Part shown: piece by piece, positions 27,701 through 36,046 of the stretch
Numbering within the stretch: the first letter of the stretch is position 1
Layout: every line of letters starts with the position of its first letter
From: Sediminicola sp040566555
GTDB taxonomy: Bacteria; Bacteroidota; Bacteroidia; Flavobacteriales; Flavobacteriaceae
Length of the DNA: 64,000 nucleotides
Direction of reading: 5' to 3'
Assembly: GCF_040566555.1 (NCBI RefSeq)
Contig: NZ_JBEWYP010000004.1
Location: 186,001-250,000 of the forward strand
The notes under the pieces: generated by a model
Told to the model about the DNA's origin: nothing
The model's input: the letters and a program-made list of their open reading frames with translations, nothing else
Databases searched by the model: none
Program-made: the position numbers and the translations under genes

Positions 27701-28144
27701 GAGGTCTAGTTGAAAGGCACCAACCTCATGGGTGATGTCCTGTGATTTTTTGTCTCCCGTTCCGTCCTTTGCTTTTACCAAAAACCCAATCTTTCCTATA
27801 CCTGTGCGGTTATAAAAGGATGTTGGCGTAAAGCTAATGGAGTATTTGTCCGTGCTTGAATTATAGGTTAGTTTGTTTGCCTCGTTGGAGTCGGTCCATT
27901 GCCCGTTTGTAGGGCAGTCCATTATATTGGTGTCGTTCAGATCAAAAGACCAGGACCATAAATAAAGGGAATTAGCCGAAATGCCCAATGCACTTTCGTC
28001 AATACTATTCCCGTTGAAAGTTAGGGTCACCACATCAGATTCGTTAAATACTTCCGGACTTACGGAAACGGTAACGTTTTGTTGCTGTGCCCATGAAAAC
28101 ATGAAATGGTTTAGGAGTAAGAAAAGCAGTAGAAGTTTTTTCAT
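24761..28144 (-). CDS. secreted GH13 alpha-amylase-family enzyme with T9SS sorting domain
   Basis: A 1127-residue multidomain enzyme with a signal peptide (1-19, ending SWA). Beta-sandwich modules include an E-set/CBM48-like one at about 250-340 (HLIGDFNNWEIE). The GH13 catalytic barrel spans about 375-760: LDVVYNH (464-470), nucleophile D543 in MRWD, acid/base E590 in LLVIFE, and H659-D660 in ESHDE. A thrombospondin-3-like calcium segment (DNDGVIDSDDICPDTPFG), further beta domains and a C-terminal T9SS type A sorting domain (TIYPNPITNNELFYVLG to the end KILKK) follow. It should act on starch-like alpha-glucan outside the cell. It lies downstream of susE past a hairpin. Confidence 0.9.
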   Translation of the reverse strand: MKKLLLLFLLLNHFMFSWAQQQNVTVSVSPEVFNESDVVTLTFNGNSIDESALGISANSLYLWSWSFDLNDTNIMDCPTNGQWTDSNEANKLTYNSSTDKYSISFTPTSFYNRTGIGKIGFLVKAKDGTGDKKSQDITHEVGAFQLDLTAPLEETTLINQGEAITISASTSLAADFTLKANGTIINTSSSTATNYSYNHTVTENTNFVLEATDGTTILSETFKALINPTVIEQALPAGMLDGINLDPIDNTKATLVLYAPEKEFVHLIGDFNNWEIENTYLLKKDTGKNRFWIELNGLTPQKNHLYQYLVEYEINIADPYSTIILDPYNDQYINSTTFPNLPAYPAGKTTEAVTLLRTGDAPYSWSNESLNFTKPPKTDLVIYEILIRDFDELHSFDALRARLDYLQSLGINAIELMPVSEYDGNESWGYNPSFHMALDKYYGNPEALKQLVDECHKRGMAVILDVVYNHASGQNPYYRLWNDSNGGTGGKATADNPFFNISAKHSYSVFNDYNHQSQATKDYVNRTLRYWIEEFKIDGMRWDLTKGFTQNCSESDENCTNTLQQDRVTVLQGYADTQWSVDPNLLVIFEHLGGIQEEQLWANYRIDEGKGIMLWNKQTGPYNEASMGYHQSGVSNFSGVSYKTKGFGLPAAVSYMESHDEERLMYKNLNFGNSNENYSTKDLNTALERMQAAGAFFFTVPGPKMIWQFGELGYDVSIDQNGRTGNKPIRWEYYDKPERKAIYDLWSKLIDLKVNEPIFETTDFSLNTSATTGLKSIHLTLPSALEGEIKYVTVIGNFGLTQQAIDPEFQQTGVWYEFLNNNLKYHVDNKTAPITLAPGEFRIYGDQPSSLFPNDNLPDNDNDGVIDSDDICPDTPFGDQVNVSGCTVFSLPTSNFNIATYSETCRSSDNGQITIEALESYTYTASLSGPKTEVISFTDTVQFSDLEAGNYSICITLAEEPTYNQCFNVTISEPEDLSVSSKVDISGKLITLDLKGGHSYTVQLNDKTYTTTQDQLTLELNQEVNSLSVKTDKDCQGHYEETIVLHDTITIYPNPITNNELFYVLGSSFQSPSGIAIYNTQGLLVYAKTATQDKGIGRLELDHLSSGLYILKITNKNESQVFKILKK

Positions 28145-28167
28145 TTCGATAGATTATTAAAACATAA

Positions 28168-28194
28168 AAAAGGGCTGTTAAAAACAGCCCTTTT
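28168..28194 (-). terminator. hairpin between susE and the secreted amylase
   Basis: AGGGCTGTT (28171-28179), AAA loop, AACAGCCCT (28183-28191), extended by flanking A and T runs. It begins only 7 bases after the susE stop and 24 bases before the amylase ATG. It looks like an intrinsic terminator; partial read-through would lower amylase expression relative to susCDE. Confidence 0.8.
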
Positions 28195-28200
28195 AATTAA

Positions 28201-29328
28201 TTAGTTTTTAACCAAGGAATAAGTGTATCCTCTTGGATTGCTAAGATCCAATGTGATGGTGTAATTACCATCCTCCGGTACTGAAATATTGGTGCCATTA
28301 AATTCTAATGATCCATCTGCACCATTGTCGCCCAGGTTTAATGCCCAGTCATCATTGGCCCTAAATTTAAGTCCGTTATCAGGAGCATCCTGCTTAGTTA
28401 AGTCAAGCACTACTGACCAAGTCTTCATAATAGGATCATAGGTAAGATCATGATCTTGTCCAGGGGTCCCGCCTGGACCTGCAGGCCAGCTACGTGGAGT
28501 TGCATTACCAGTTACAGACCAAGCTGTTTTTTCCAATGAATAGGTCAAGGCTTCAGTGTCTGCCTTTACAAAATAATAGCCACCAGTACCGTCTGGGGTA
28601 CCACAATTTACTTCACCATCTTGCTTAAGGACATTTGTGTATGATCCGTTGGATGATCCTGCATCTCCATAATCCCCATCAAAACTGCCATTACTCGGTA
28701 AGAATTTATATTCTGATCCTGCATTGGCCATATAAACAAAGCCTTCGAAGTCTGTTTCGCCAAAAGCGGAGGCTGCTAGCGGTACAGCATCGGCAGGGGT
28801 CCAATCGTTACCGTAACCACTTGCTCCCAAAAAGCCACCAACAACATAAATTTTTGGTGATTCCGTAGTGTAGGCACTAATGGTCATAGTTGCTATTTCG
28901 CTGAACATATCCATTTCACTTCCAACACTTGCTTTCACCCTTACATCGTATGCTTGAGCCGAAAAAGGTTCTGCGCCCAAAGCCAAAGCGGCTCCATTTA
29001 GGGTTTCAACAGTTACCCCCAATTGATTTTCACTGTTTACAGATCCTAAGACCTCTGCATTGGAAAAATCATTACCGCTCATATCCATTTGTAGGGAATA
29101 GGTAATTTCAACATTCCCTCCAAAATTGGCTGATGACCAAACGAACCTATCGGCCAGTTTGTCCTTGTCCTCTACTTTTAAGGTGTATATGTTACCATCG
29201 GATGGAGCGGTTAATTGTGGCGCATCAATGGCTTCAATAATAGGGCGATTTTCTACATCGTCTGTGCTGCACGAAACGGCTACAACACTTAATAGGACTA
29301 ATAACGGTTTAAATATATTTTTCATCAT
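28201..29328 (-). CDS. SusE-family starch-binding outer-membrane lipoprotein
   Basis: A 375-residue lipoprotein (lipobox VAVSC followed by STDDVEN, an acidic stretch that may act as a surface-export signal). The N-terminal domain (APQLTAPSDGNIYTLKVEDKDKLADRFVW, about 37-66) matches the SusE domain. Two C-terminal beta modules (IYVVGGFLGASGYGNDWTPADAVPL near 165 and WSVTGNATPRSWPAGPGG near 275) resemble the alpha-glucan-binding modules of SusE/SusF. It sits right after susC and susD in the starch locus and probably holds maltodextrin or starch on the cell surface. The start could be the second Met. Confidence 0.88.
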   Translation of the reverse strand: MMKNIFKPLLVLLSVVAVSCSTDDVENRPIIEAIDAPQLTAPSDGNIYTLKVEDKDKLADRFVWSSANFGGNVEITYSLQMDMSGNDFSNAEVLGSVNSENQLGVTVETLNGAALALGAEPFSAQAYDVRVKASVGSEMDMFSEIATMTISAYTTESPKIYVVGGFLGASGYGNDWTPADAVPLAASAFGETDFEGFVYMANAGSEYKFLPSNGSFDGDYGDAGSSNGSYTNVLKQDGEVNCGTPDGTGGYYFVKADTEALTYSLEKTAWSVTGNATPRSWPAGPGGTPGQDHDLTYDPIMKTWSVVLDLTKQDAPDNGLKFRANDDWALNLGDNGADGSLEFNGTNISVPEDGNYTITLDLSNPRGYTYSLVKN

Positions 29329-29341
29329 GTTTAGTTTAGTA

Positions 29342-30943
29342 TTAATAACCTGGATTTTGTGTTAGATTAGGATTCCCAGCAATGGCATTGGCAGGGATAG
29401 GAAATAAATTTCTATAGCTTGCAGTAGGGGCTCCGTTTTGTACATTGCCTTTCCATGGCCAGATATAGGCGCTACCGGTAAATTTTCCAAATCGGATAAG
29501 ATCTGTTCTTCTGTGGCCTTCCCAATGTAGTTCTCTTGCCCTTTCATCCAAAATAAAATCGAGGTTCAATTCGCTCCCAGTAATATTATTGGCAGTACTT
29601 CCGAAAGCTCTTGTTCTTACTTGATTTACATAGGATAATGCATCACTCTGTGAGCCTCCGCCCCCTCGAAGGAATATCTCTGCATACATTAAATAGGCAT
29701 CTGCCAATCTGAACATAGGGAAATCGATATCCGCAAAATCCCCATTTGGATCCGAACCTGGATTACCGTTTATATCTATATTTTTCCATTTAGAAATGGC
29801 ATAACCATCTGTAAAACTAGATATGGTATTAATTTCAAGAGATTGCCCATCGGTATAAAATTGCTCACGGGAATCAGCTCCCATCTGAAACTTGTTCACA
29901 AGGGCTGAAGTGGTCCGAATACCGGCCCAACCTCCATTGATTCCAAAGTTTTCCGGATTCATACTTCCTCCCACAGGGGCATGTGTCAAAAAGGTGGTCC
30001 CTCCAAATGTCTTGGTACGTATACCATCAAAGGCTACTGCAAAAATAAATTCATTTTGCGCGCCATTGGTATTATTGTCTGCAAAGAACAACTGTTCGTA
30101 ATCTGCCCCAAGGCTATAGTTGGCGGTAACAAGGTTGTTCACATAGGTAAATGCATCCTCATACCTGCCTGTTCCGGTATACGTTTCGGCATTGAGGTAT
30201 AATTTGGACAGTAACATCCAAGCAGCACCTCTGTCGGCCCTTGGGTACGCATTTGTCCCTGGGCTAGGAAGATCTTCCGCAACGGCCAAAAGCTCTGCTT
30301 CCACAAAATCGAACAATTGTTGTTTGGTTGCCTGCTCGGGTAAAAAGAAATCTGTTGGGGATTCCTCGGTAACTAGCCCAACTGAACCAAAAAGATCCAA
30401 AAAGTGCCAGTAACTCAACGCCCTTAAGAAACGGGCTTCGGCCCTAAAACCATTGATTTCATCCCTTAGATTGGTATCCACATTTCTGGAATCCAATTTT
30501 TCATCGGTGGTCTGGCGTAAAAACTCATTGCAGTTTTTTACTTGGAAATCCAATCTACTAAAGGTCGCATTTATAAATGCATCCCCAGAGGTCCAAGTAT
30601 GGTAATGAAAATCTTTTATCGTCTTGTCATTCCAAGCAATTACCGCTTCATCGGTGGTAAGTTCCTGCATGACCCAATAACCTCTAATATATTGGCTCTC
30701 TCCCTCGTCGATTCCCGATATGTCAGGATTTCCGGCTGGACCTTGTTGTCCCGTCGTGGCCAATCCTGCATATAGTTTTGCAAGAAAATTGGTGTATGAT
30801 TCAGGGTTTTTAAAGGTCTCCTCTGCAGATAATAAGCTTTCACTATCAGGGTCCGACTGGTCCAAATCTTTGATACAAGAAGTCAGAGCCAGGGAAAATA
30901 CCAGGAGTAAAGTCTTTATAATGTTCAACTGTATATTTTTCAT
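29342..30943 (-). CDS. SusD/RagB-family outer-membrane lipoprotein (starch locus)
   Basis: A 533-residue SusD-family lipoprotein (lipobox LALTSC followed by IKDLDQSDPDSE). Family hallmarks are RAEARFLRALSYWHFLDLFGSVGLV, FPMFRLADAYLMYAEIFLRGGGG, DERARELHWEGHRRTDLIRFGKF, and the C-terminal NLFPIPANAIAGNPNLTQNPGY. It pairs with the SusC encoded 9 bases upstream and feeds it alpha-glucan oligosaccharides, as judged from the SusE and GH13/GH65 neighbours. Confidence 0.93.
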   Translation of the reverse strand: MKNIQLNIIKTLLLVFSLALTSCIKDLDQSDPDSESLLSAEETFKNPESYTNFLAKLYAGLATTGQQGPAGNPDISGIDEGESQYIRGYWVMQELTTDEAVIAWNDKTIKDFHYHTWTSGDAFINATFSRLDFQVKNCNEFLRQTTDEKLDSRNVDTNLRDEINGFRAEARFLRALSYWHFLDLFGSVGLVTEESPTDFFLPEQATKQQLFDFVEAELLAVAEDLPSPGTNAYPRADRGAAWMLLSKLYLNAETYTGTGRYEDAFTYVNNLVTANYSLGADYEQLFFADNNTNGAQNEFIFAVAFDGIRTKTFGGTTFLTHAPVGGSMNPENFGINGGWAGIRTTSALVNKFQMGADSREQFYTDGQSLEINTISSFTDGYAISKWKNIDINGNPGSDPNGDFADIDFPMFRLADAYLMYAEIFLRGGGGSQSDALSYVNQVRTRAFGSTANNITGSELNLDFILDERARELHWEGHRRTDLIRFGKFTGSAYIWPWKGNVQNGAPTASYRNLFPIPANAIAGNPNLTQNPGY

Positions 30944-30952
30944 AGTCTTTTA

Positions 30953-33886
30953 TTAAAAGTTAACATTTATACCTAATAGAAATGTTCTTGGCCTTGGATA
31001 TAGGTTGTTGTCTATCCCAAAAGTCTCCGGGTCTATCCCTTTGTAATCGGAAATGATCAATAGATTCTGTCCCGTAGCCGTTAATGTCAGTGTTGAATTA
31101 TCATCAAACACTCCATTAAAAGTATATCCGAAGGAGGCGTTGTCCAATTTCACATAGGAAGCTTCTTGGATATAGTAATCCGATAGGAACTGAGCATTTC
31201 TAAAATTGGTGTCCAATAAATTGGTCACCCCATTATTTAAATAAGTGTCAAAGGTCAATAAGGTGTTCCCGAAACCAAGATTGGAATCCACATTGTTGTA
31301 ATTGTAATTACCCCAGCTTCCTCTCCATGACATATTCATAAACCAATTCTTGTATTTTAGATCGGTATTCAATCCGTAATACACATCAGAGGATGGTTTT
31401 TTGTATCTGTATTTGTCATCGGAGTTCACAATTCCATCTTCATTCCTGTCCACATAAACTCCTTCTAAAGGTTGTCCATTTGCACCATAAGCTTGTTCAA
31501 ATACGTAGAATGAGAAAGGTGCGAAACCAACTTGATGGTTTTGGATGGTATTGCCCGTTCCTCCTGCAAACCCACCAACATCGATCCCGTTGTAATTAGG
31601 GTCGTCCACTAAGGTAAGTTTGGTGATCTTTGATTCTTGAAGCGTGATGTTTCCACCTACCCTCCATGTCCAATCTTCATTTTGCACAGGGTATACATTG
31701 CCTGAAATTTCCAGACCTTTGTTTTCCAAGGTTCCAATGTTATAAAAGTCCGCATTGGAAAAACCTACCCCCTGTGGGTTATTGGTAAATACAATCAGGT
31801 CCGAAGTTGTTCTCTCATAGGCATCCACGGCACCGGTAAAACGGCCATTGAAAAAACCAAAATCAAGTCCGGCATTATAGGTTTCTGTTTCTTCCCAAAC
31901 TAAATTTGGATTGTATGGCTGAGGTCTTATGGTTGAGACAAATTCATTGCCAAAAGGATAGGCTACGTTTTGATCACCTGATACGTATAATGGTACTGAA
32001 GGGTAGCGGTCACCAACTTCTTGTTGTCCCGTAATACCCCAGCTCAATCGCAGCTTTAATTCGCTAACAACATCGCTGTCTTTAAGGAAATTCTCATTGT
32101 TTATTTTCCAACCTAATGCGGCTGCAGGGAAGTTACCCCATCTATTTTTTTCGGCAAATCTTGAAGAACCATCTCTTCTCAATGATAGGGTAACCAAATA
32201 CTTATCGTTCAAGGTTAGATTGGTCCTGCCGAAAAAGGATTGTAGATTGACGCGCTCTTCGTTCGTCCTACTGATAAGATTCCCAGTTCCATCATCTGTA
32301 AGAAAGGTCGTAGGGTATCTAAAGTCCTGATAGTTGTACCCAGCCGTAACATCCAATTGGGTTTTGATGCTTTCAAAATATTTGTTGTAATTAAGGTAGG
32401 CATCCATAACGGTGTTTTCCTTATCCTCCGTATTGTTATAGGAGGTAGCAATCTGCTCCCCTTGGTTGTTGGGGTTGTTGAAAAGGGCATCAGTTCCACC
32501 ATAAGATCTTCCGGAAAGTAGGTCGTATCCTAAATTTAAGGTAGCCTTTAATTCTGGTAAGAAATGCATTTTATAATCGAACTGTACATTTCCTATGCTA
32601 CGGAAGGCACGGCCAAAATTGTTCGTTTGCTCTATCAAAGCCAAGGGATTGGCCGGGGCCAATGAATTGAGGTTCCCATTATTGGCATTAGTCCATCTGA
32701 AATACCCACCATACTTTTGGTTGTCAACAAACACTGGTTGGGTAGGATCAAACACGATAGCGGAACCAATGGCGCCTCTATTGCTATAATTACTTTTTAT
32801 AATGGAGGTATTGTTGTTGATGTCGATCTTTAAATGTTCATCCAAGAAATTCATCGTTAAAGCCGTTGAAAGGGTAGTCCTTTCAAACTTATCCCTTTTA
32901 AGAATTCCATCATAACTTGCATAACCAGCCGAAACCCTATATGTAAGATTGTCCATTCCACCTGTGATAGAAACGTTTTGATCCGTTCCAAAGGCATCTT
33001 GATAAATCAAATCCTGCCATTGTGTGTCTTCGGCTCCTATAAGGGCTACTTGCGCCGCGTTGCCATTTGCATTCACATAGGTCTTAAATTGATCGGTGGA
33101 CAAAGCATCTACCTTATCATTAATTGAAGCAACAGAATAGGAAGCGTTATAGGCAACTTTTACATCCCCAGACTGTCCTCTTTTTGTGGTGATGATAACT
33201 ACCCCATTGGAGGCCCTTACCCCGTAAATGGCCGTTGCCGAAGCATCTTTAAGGATGTTGATGGATTCGATGTCATTTTGGTTGATGGTAGATAATGGGT
33301 TTCTTCCCCCAGTTATCCCTCCTGAATCTACCGGAACACCATCTATTACGTACAATGGATCGTTTTGGGCGTTCAGGGACGAGCCGCTCCTAATTCGGAT
33401 AATGGCACCCTCGCCTGGGGATCCCCCGCCGTTGGTTACCTGTATCCCTGCTACTTTACCTTGGATCAACTGATCCGCAGCTACAACTGCTCCTTTGTTG
33501 AAATCTTTGGGAGCAATAGCGGTAACGGATCCAGTGGCATCTTCTTTTTTTACAGTACCGTAACCAATGACCACTACTTCATCCAATTGACTGGTGGATT
33601 CTTCCATGGCAATGTTTAAGGTAGACGAGGTTATCTTTTGTTCTTGAGTTATAAAGCCCAAGTAGGAGAAAACAATAATGTCCCCTTGCTTGGCTCGGAT
33701 CTCAAACTCCCCATCAAAATCAGAGGTGGTACCAATACTGGTGCCTTTGACCACCACATTCACCCCTGGCAATGGCTCGTCATTGGAGTTTTTAACCGTA
33801 ACTTTCCCAGTTACCGTCATTTGTGCCACCCCAGCCACCGATGTAAAAAACAAAAGGAGCAGAAGGCACTTTTGGAATGTTCTCAT
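30953..33886 (-). CDS. SusC/RagA-family TonB-dependent transporter (starch locus)
   Basis: A 977-residue SusC-type receptor with a signal peptide (about 1-21), a carboxypeptidase-regulatory-like domain (GKVTVKNSNDEPLPGVNVVV, GTTSDFDGEFEI) and the LDEVVVIGYGTVKKEDATGS segment. The plug (AGIQVTNGGGSPGEGAIIRI, INILKDASATAIYGVRASNG) and a beta-barrel ending in INVNF follow. It is expected to import maltodextrins across the outer membrane with TonB energy. It is divergent from a LacI gene, with 224 bp between the starts. Confidence 0.94.
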   Translation of the reverse strand: MRTFQKCLLLLLFFTSVAGVAQMTVTGKVTVKNSNDEPLPGVNVVVKGTSIGTTSDFDGEFEIRAKQGDIIVFSYLGFITQEQKITSSTLNIAMEESTSQLDEVVVIGYGTVKKEDATGSVTAIAPKDFNKGAVVAADQLIQGKVAGIQVTNGGGSPGEGAIIRIRSGSSLNAQNDPLYVIDGVPVDSGGITGGRNPLSTINQNDIESINILKDASATAIYGVRASNGVVIITTKRGQSGDVKVAYNASYSVASINDKVDALSTDQFKTYVNANGNAAQVALIGAEDTQWQDLIYQDAFGTDQNVSITGGMDNLTYRVSAGYASYDGILKRDKFERTTLSTALTMNFLDEHLKIDINNNTSIIKSNYSNRGAIGSAIVFDPTQPVFVDNQKYGGYFRWTNANNGNLNSLAPANPLALIEQTNNFGRAFRSIGNVQFDYKMHFLPELKATLNLGYDLLSGRSYGGTDALFNNPNNQGEQIATSYNNTEDKENTVMDAYLNYNKYFESIKTQLDVTAGYNYQDFRYPTTFLTDDGTGNLISRTNEERVNLQSFFGRTNLTLNDKYLVTLSLRRDGSSRFAEKNRWGNFPAAALGWKINNENFLKDSDVVSELKLRLSWGITGQQEVGDRYPSVPLYVSGDQNVAYPFGNEFVSTIRPQPYNPNLVWEETETYNAGLDFGFFNGRFTGAVDAYERTTSDLIVFTNNPQGVGFSNADFYNIGTLENKGLEISGNVYPVQNEDWTWRVGGNITLQESKITKLTLVDDPNYNGIDVGGFAGGTGNTIQNHQVGFAPFSFYVFEQAYGANGQPLEGVYVDRNEDGIVNSDDKYRYKKPSSDVYYGLNTDLKYKNWFMNMSWRGSWGNYNYNNVDSNLGFGNTLLTFDTYLNNGVTNLLDTNFRNAQFLSDYYIQEASYVKLDNASFGYTFNGVFDDNSTLTLTATGQNLLIISDYKGIDPETFGIDNNLYPRPRTFLLGINVNF

Positions 33887-33994
33887 AAATTTATTGGTTG
33901 TTTAGTTTTGTTAATATGTCTTATTAATTACCTCTCGTCGCCTAAACTATGTATTTTTTTAGTTAATTTTCTCGGTCTTTGGGTTTTGAGTGCT

Positions 33995-34010
33995 ATTACA
34001 ACGTTTTCCA
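33995..34010. promoter_or_regulatory. possible weak LacI-type operator (starch locus)
   Basis: Read on the minus strand, TGGAAAACGTTGTAAT matches the locus 1 palindrome (22698-22713) at about 10 of 16 positions, including the GAAAACG core. It lies in the equivalent divergent susC/lacI spacer. Its own dyad symmetry is poor, so this is tentative. Confidence 0.3.
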
Positions 34011-34110
34011 GTGGACAACTTTTTGTATTCTCAATAATTTTCGACTTAAAATGGTTTAATTTTCGGAATTCTAATTTTAGGATTGCTCTTCTTGATAAAT
34101 TCATATTTTT

Positions 34111-35166
34111 ATGAAACCAAAAATTACATTAAAACAAATCGCTAGGGAGTTGGATGTGTCCATCTCAACTGTTTCAAAGGCCCTGCGCAATGACAAAGCA
34201 ATAAGTCAGGAAAAGAGAGATAAAATACAGGCCTTTGCAAAATTTTATAATTACCGACCCAATAAGATTGCATTAAGCCTTAAGAATAGAAGCACCAAAA
34301 CTATAGGGGTTATTATCCCTGAAATAGTGCATCATTTTTTTGCCAAGGTCATTAGTGGAATAGAGGAAGTTGCTGCATCAAAAGGCTATAATGTATTGAT
34401 AGGGGTAAGTAATGAATCCTTTGATAGGGAAGTGATCCATACAGAAATGTTGGTGAACAGTGAAGTAGATGGACTCATCCTCTCTGTCTCCAAGGAAACC
34501 TGTCAATTACAGGATTACCATCATTTAAGGGAAACCATCAATCAAGGGGTGCCCATTGTGATGTTCGATCGCATTGTAGAGGAAATTAAGTGCGATAGAG
34601 TAATTGTTGATGATACAGAAGGTTCCAGAAAGGCGGTTCAAAAGTTGATAGATTCTGGTTGTAGCAATATTTTACTCTTGGGAACGAAGGACTATTTGAA
34701 TATTGGAAGGTATCGCAAGCAAGGATATTTAGAAGCGTTGGAAGATAACGATATTGCAGCCAACCCTGATCTTATCATAAAAATTGATGCACAAGGAGAT
34801 GCCGAGGCCGTTTTAAAATCCATTGAGCAGGAAATCAACGAGGTATTTGCTAAAGTTCCCAATGTAGATGGGGTGTTTGCAGTGAATGAAATATATGGTA
34901 TAACGGCCCTAAATGTGGCAAGAAAAAGGGGGTTAAGAGTGCCAGAGGATGTGTCTGTGGTGAGTTTTTCTGATGGGGTCCTTTCCATGCATTCCAGACC
35001 AAGCCTTACCACCGTAAACCAACATGGAAAGCAAATGGGAGCAACTGCAGCGTTGCTTTTAATTGAGAAATTGGAAACCGAATTTGAAGAAGAAAGTTTT
35101 ACGACAAAGGTGATTCAAACGGAGATCGTAGAGCGGGATTCAACCAGAAAGCCACAGTTGGCATAA
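34111..35166 (+). CDS. LacI-family transcriptional regulator (starch locus)
   Basis: A 351-residue LacI/GalR regulator: HTH and hinge at about 1-60 (ITLKQIARELDVSISTVSKA, NKIALSLKNRSTKTIGV), then a sugar-sensing domain (NIGVIIPE-type strand, PIVMFDRIVEEIKCDRVIVD, VSVVSFSDGVLSMHSRPSLT). It is clearly a paralogue of the regulator at 22989, sharing whole blocks along its length. It is divergent from susC and followed by the phosphorylase/amylase genes on its own strand, the usual place for the maltose/maltodextrin regulator in Flavobacteriaceae. The inducer is inferred from those neighbours. Confidence 0.92.
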   Translation: MKPKITLKQIARELDVSISTVSKALRNDKAISQEKRDKIQAFAKFYNYRPNKIALSLKNRSTKTIGVIIPEIVHHFFAKVISGIEEVAASKGYNVLIGVSNESFDREVIHTEMLVNSEVDGLILSVSKETCQLQDYHHLRETINQGVPIVMFDRIVEEIKCDRVIVDDTEGSRKAVQKLIDSGCSNILLLGTKDYLNIGRYRKQGYLEALEDNDIAANPDLIIKIDAQGDAEAVLKSIEQEINEVFAKVPNVDGVFAVNEIYGITALNVARKRGLRVPEDVSVVSFSDGVLSMHSRPSLTTVNQHGKQMGATAALLLIEKLETEFEEESFTTKVIQTEIVERDSTRKPQLA

Positions 35167-35184
35167 AGAAGTAGAAAAAATTTA

Positions 35185-35192
35185 TATATTTG
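35185..35192 (+). promoter_or_regulatory. candidate -7 box for the pgmB-GH65-GH13 operon
   Basis: TATATTTG matches TAnnTTTG, and a TTG stands 24 bases upstream (35158-35160, inside the end of lacI), slightly beyond the usual spacing. Transcription would begin near 35199 and give a leader of about 190 bases. Confidence 0.4.
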
Positions 35193-35255
35193 CGAAGCTA
35201 TCAATATCTATTATTACTTCTCATTTTATTTGTTTTTTGATGGCATATCTCCCCT

Positions 35256-35277
35256 AAAATTGGAAGTTCCAATTTTT
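35256..35277. terminator. hairpin with U-tract in the lacI-pgmB spacer
   Basis: AAAATTGGAA (35256-35265), G, TTCCAATTTT (35267-35276) is a perfect dyad followed by more T residues. As RNA it gives a nine-pair stem with a three-base loop and a U-run. It lies 89 bases after the lacI stop and about 115 bases before pgmB. It may terminate lacI transcripts or act as an attenuator in the pgmB leader. Confidence 0.5.
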
Positions 35278-35391
35278 GGTGTCTTTTTTCGTTTCGTTGA
35301 TTATGAAATAAAAAGACCCTCGGCGGAGGATGTTGTTTTAAATGAAATTCAACAATTAATCAGCCCAGCGCTGTAATTTAATTTATACATA

Positions 35392-36045
35392 GTGATTAAA
35401 GGATTCATATTTGATTTGGATGGTGTCATAGTCGATACCGCGAAATACCATTATTTGGCTTGGAAAAAATTGGCCAATGAATTGGGATTCGAATTTACCG
35501 AAGAACAGAATGAAGCATTCAAAGGAGTCAGCCGAAAAAGATGCTTGCAAATTTTATTGGAACTTGGGGAGGTTGATGCCACCCAGGAACAGTTTGATAA
35601 CTGGATGATTGAAAAAAATGAAGATTATTTAAGTTATATTGAGGAAATGGATGCATCGGAGATTCTTCCCGATGTCCCTAAGATTCTTGATTTTCTTAAA
35701 GCCAATAATATACCCATGGCCTTGGGCTCTGCCAGTAAAAATGCAATTCCCATTTTGAAAAAGGTAGGCTTGCTCTCCTATTTTAAGGTGGTAGTAGACG
35801 GCAATAACGTTACAAAAGCAAAACCTGACCCTGAAGTATTCCTTTTGGCCGCCAAAGATATTGGGGTGGCTCCAACAGAATGCGTGGTATTTGAGGATGC
35901 CCTCGCTGGGATACAGGCGGCAAATACCGCAGGGATGGTAAGTATTGGAATAGGAGACGCCACGATACTCACGGAATCCCAATATAATTTTAACGATTTT
36001 ACGGAAATAAGCACAGATTTTATTAAACAACTAACCACTAATTAA
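35392..36045 (+). CDS. pgmB: beta-phosphoglucomutase
   Basis: A 217-residue HAD-superfamily enzyme converting beta-glucose 1-phosphate to glucose 6-phosphate in the cytoplasm. GTG start codon at 35392. The HAD nucleophile and acid are D8 and D10 in FDLDGVIVDT, S113 is in GSASKNA, K144 in KAKPDPEVF, and E168-D169 in VFEDALAGI. Length matches the family. The next gene, a GH65 phosphorylase producing beta-glucose 1-phosphate, starts one base after the stop codon, so the two enzymes work in sequence. Confidence 0.93.
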   Translation: MIKGFIFDLDGVIVDTAKYHYLAWKKLANELGFEFTEEQNEAFKGVSRKRCLQILLELGEVDATQEQFDNWMIEKNEDYLSYIEEMDASEILPDVPKILDFLKANNIPMALGSASKNAIPILKKVGLLSYFKVVVDGNNVTKAKPDPEVFLLAAKDIGVAPTECVVFEDALAGIQAANTAGMVSIGIGDATILTESQYNFNDFTEISTDFIKQLTTN

Positions 36046-36046
36046 T

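Noticed and set aside
33638..34114. A 158-codon plus-strand frame running from the start of susC to lacI
   Set aside because: It is mostly antisense to the conserved susC N-terminus, has a low-complexity hydrophobic tail from the AT-rich spacer and overlaps the lacI start; judged a shadow frame.
35365..35372. CAGCGCTG palindrome just before pgmB
   Set aside because: Eight bases only, not related to the LacI-type site and likely to occur by chance.
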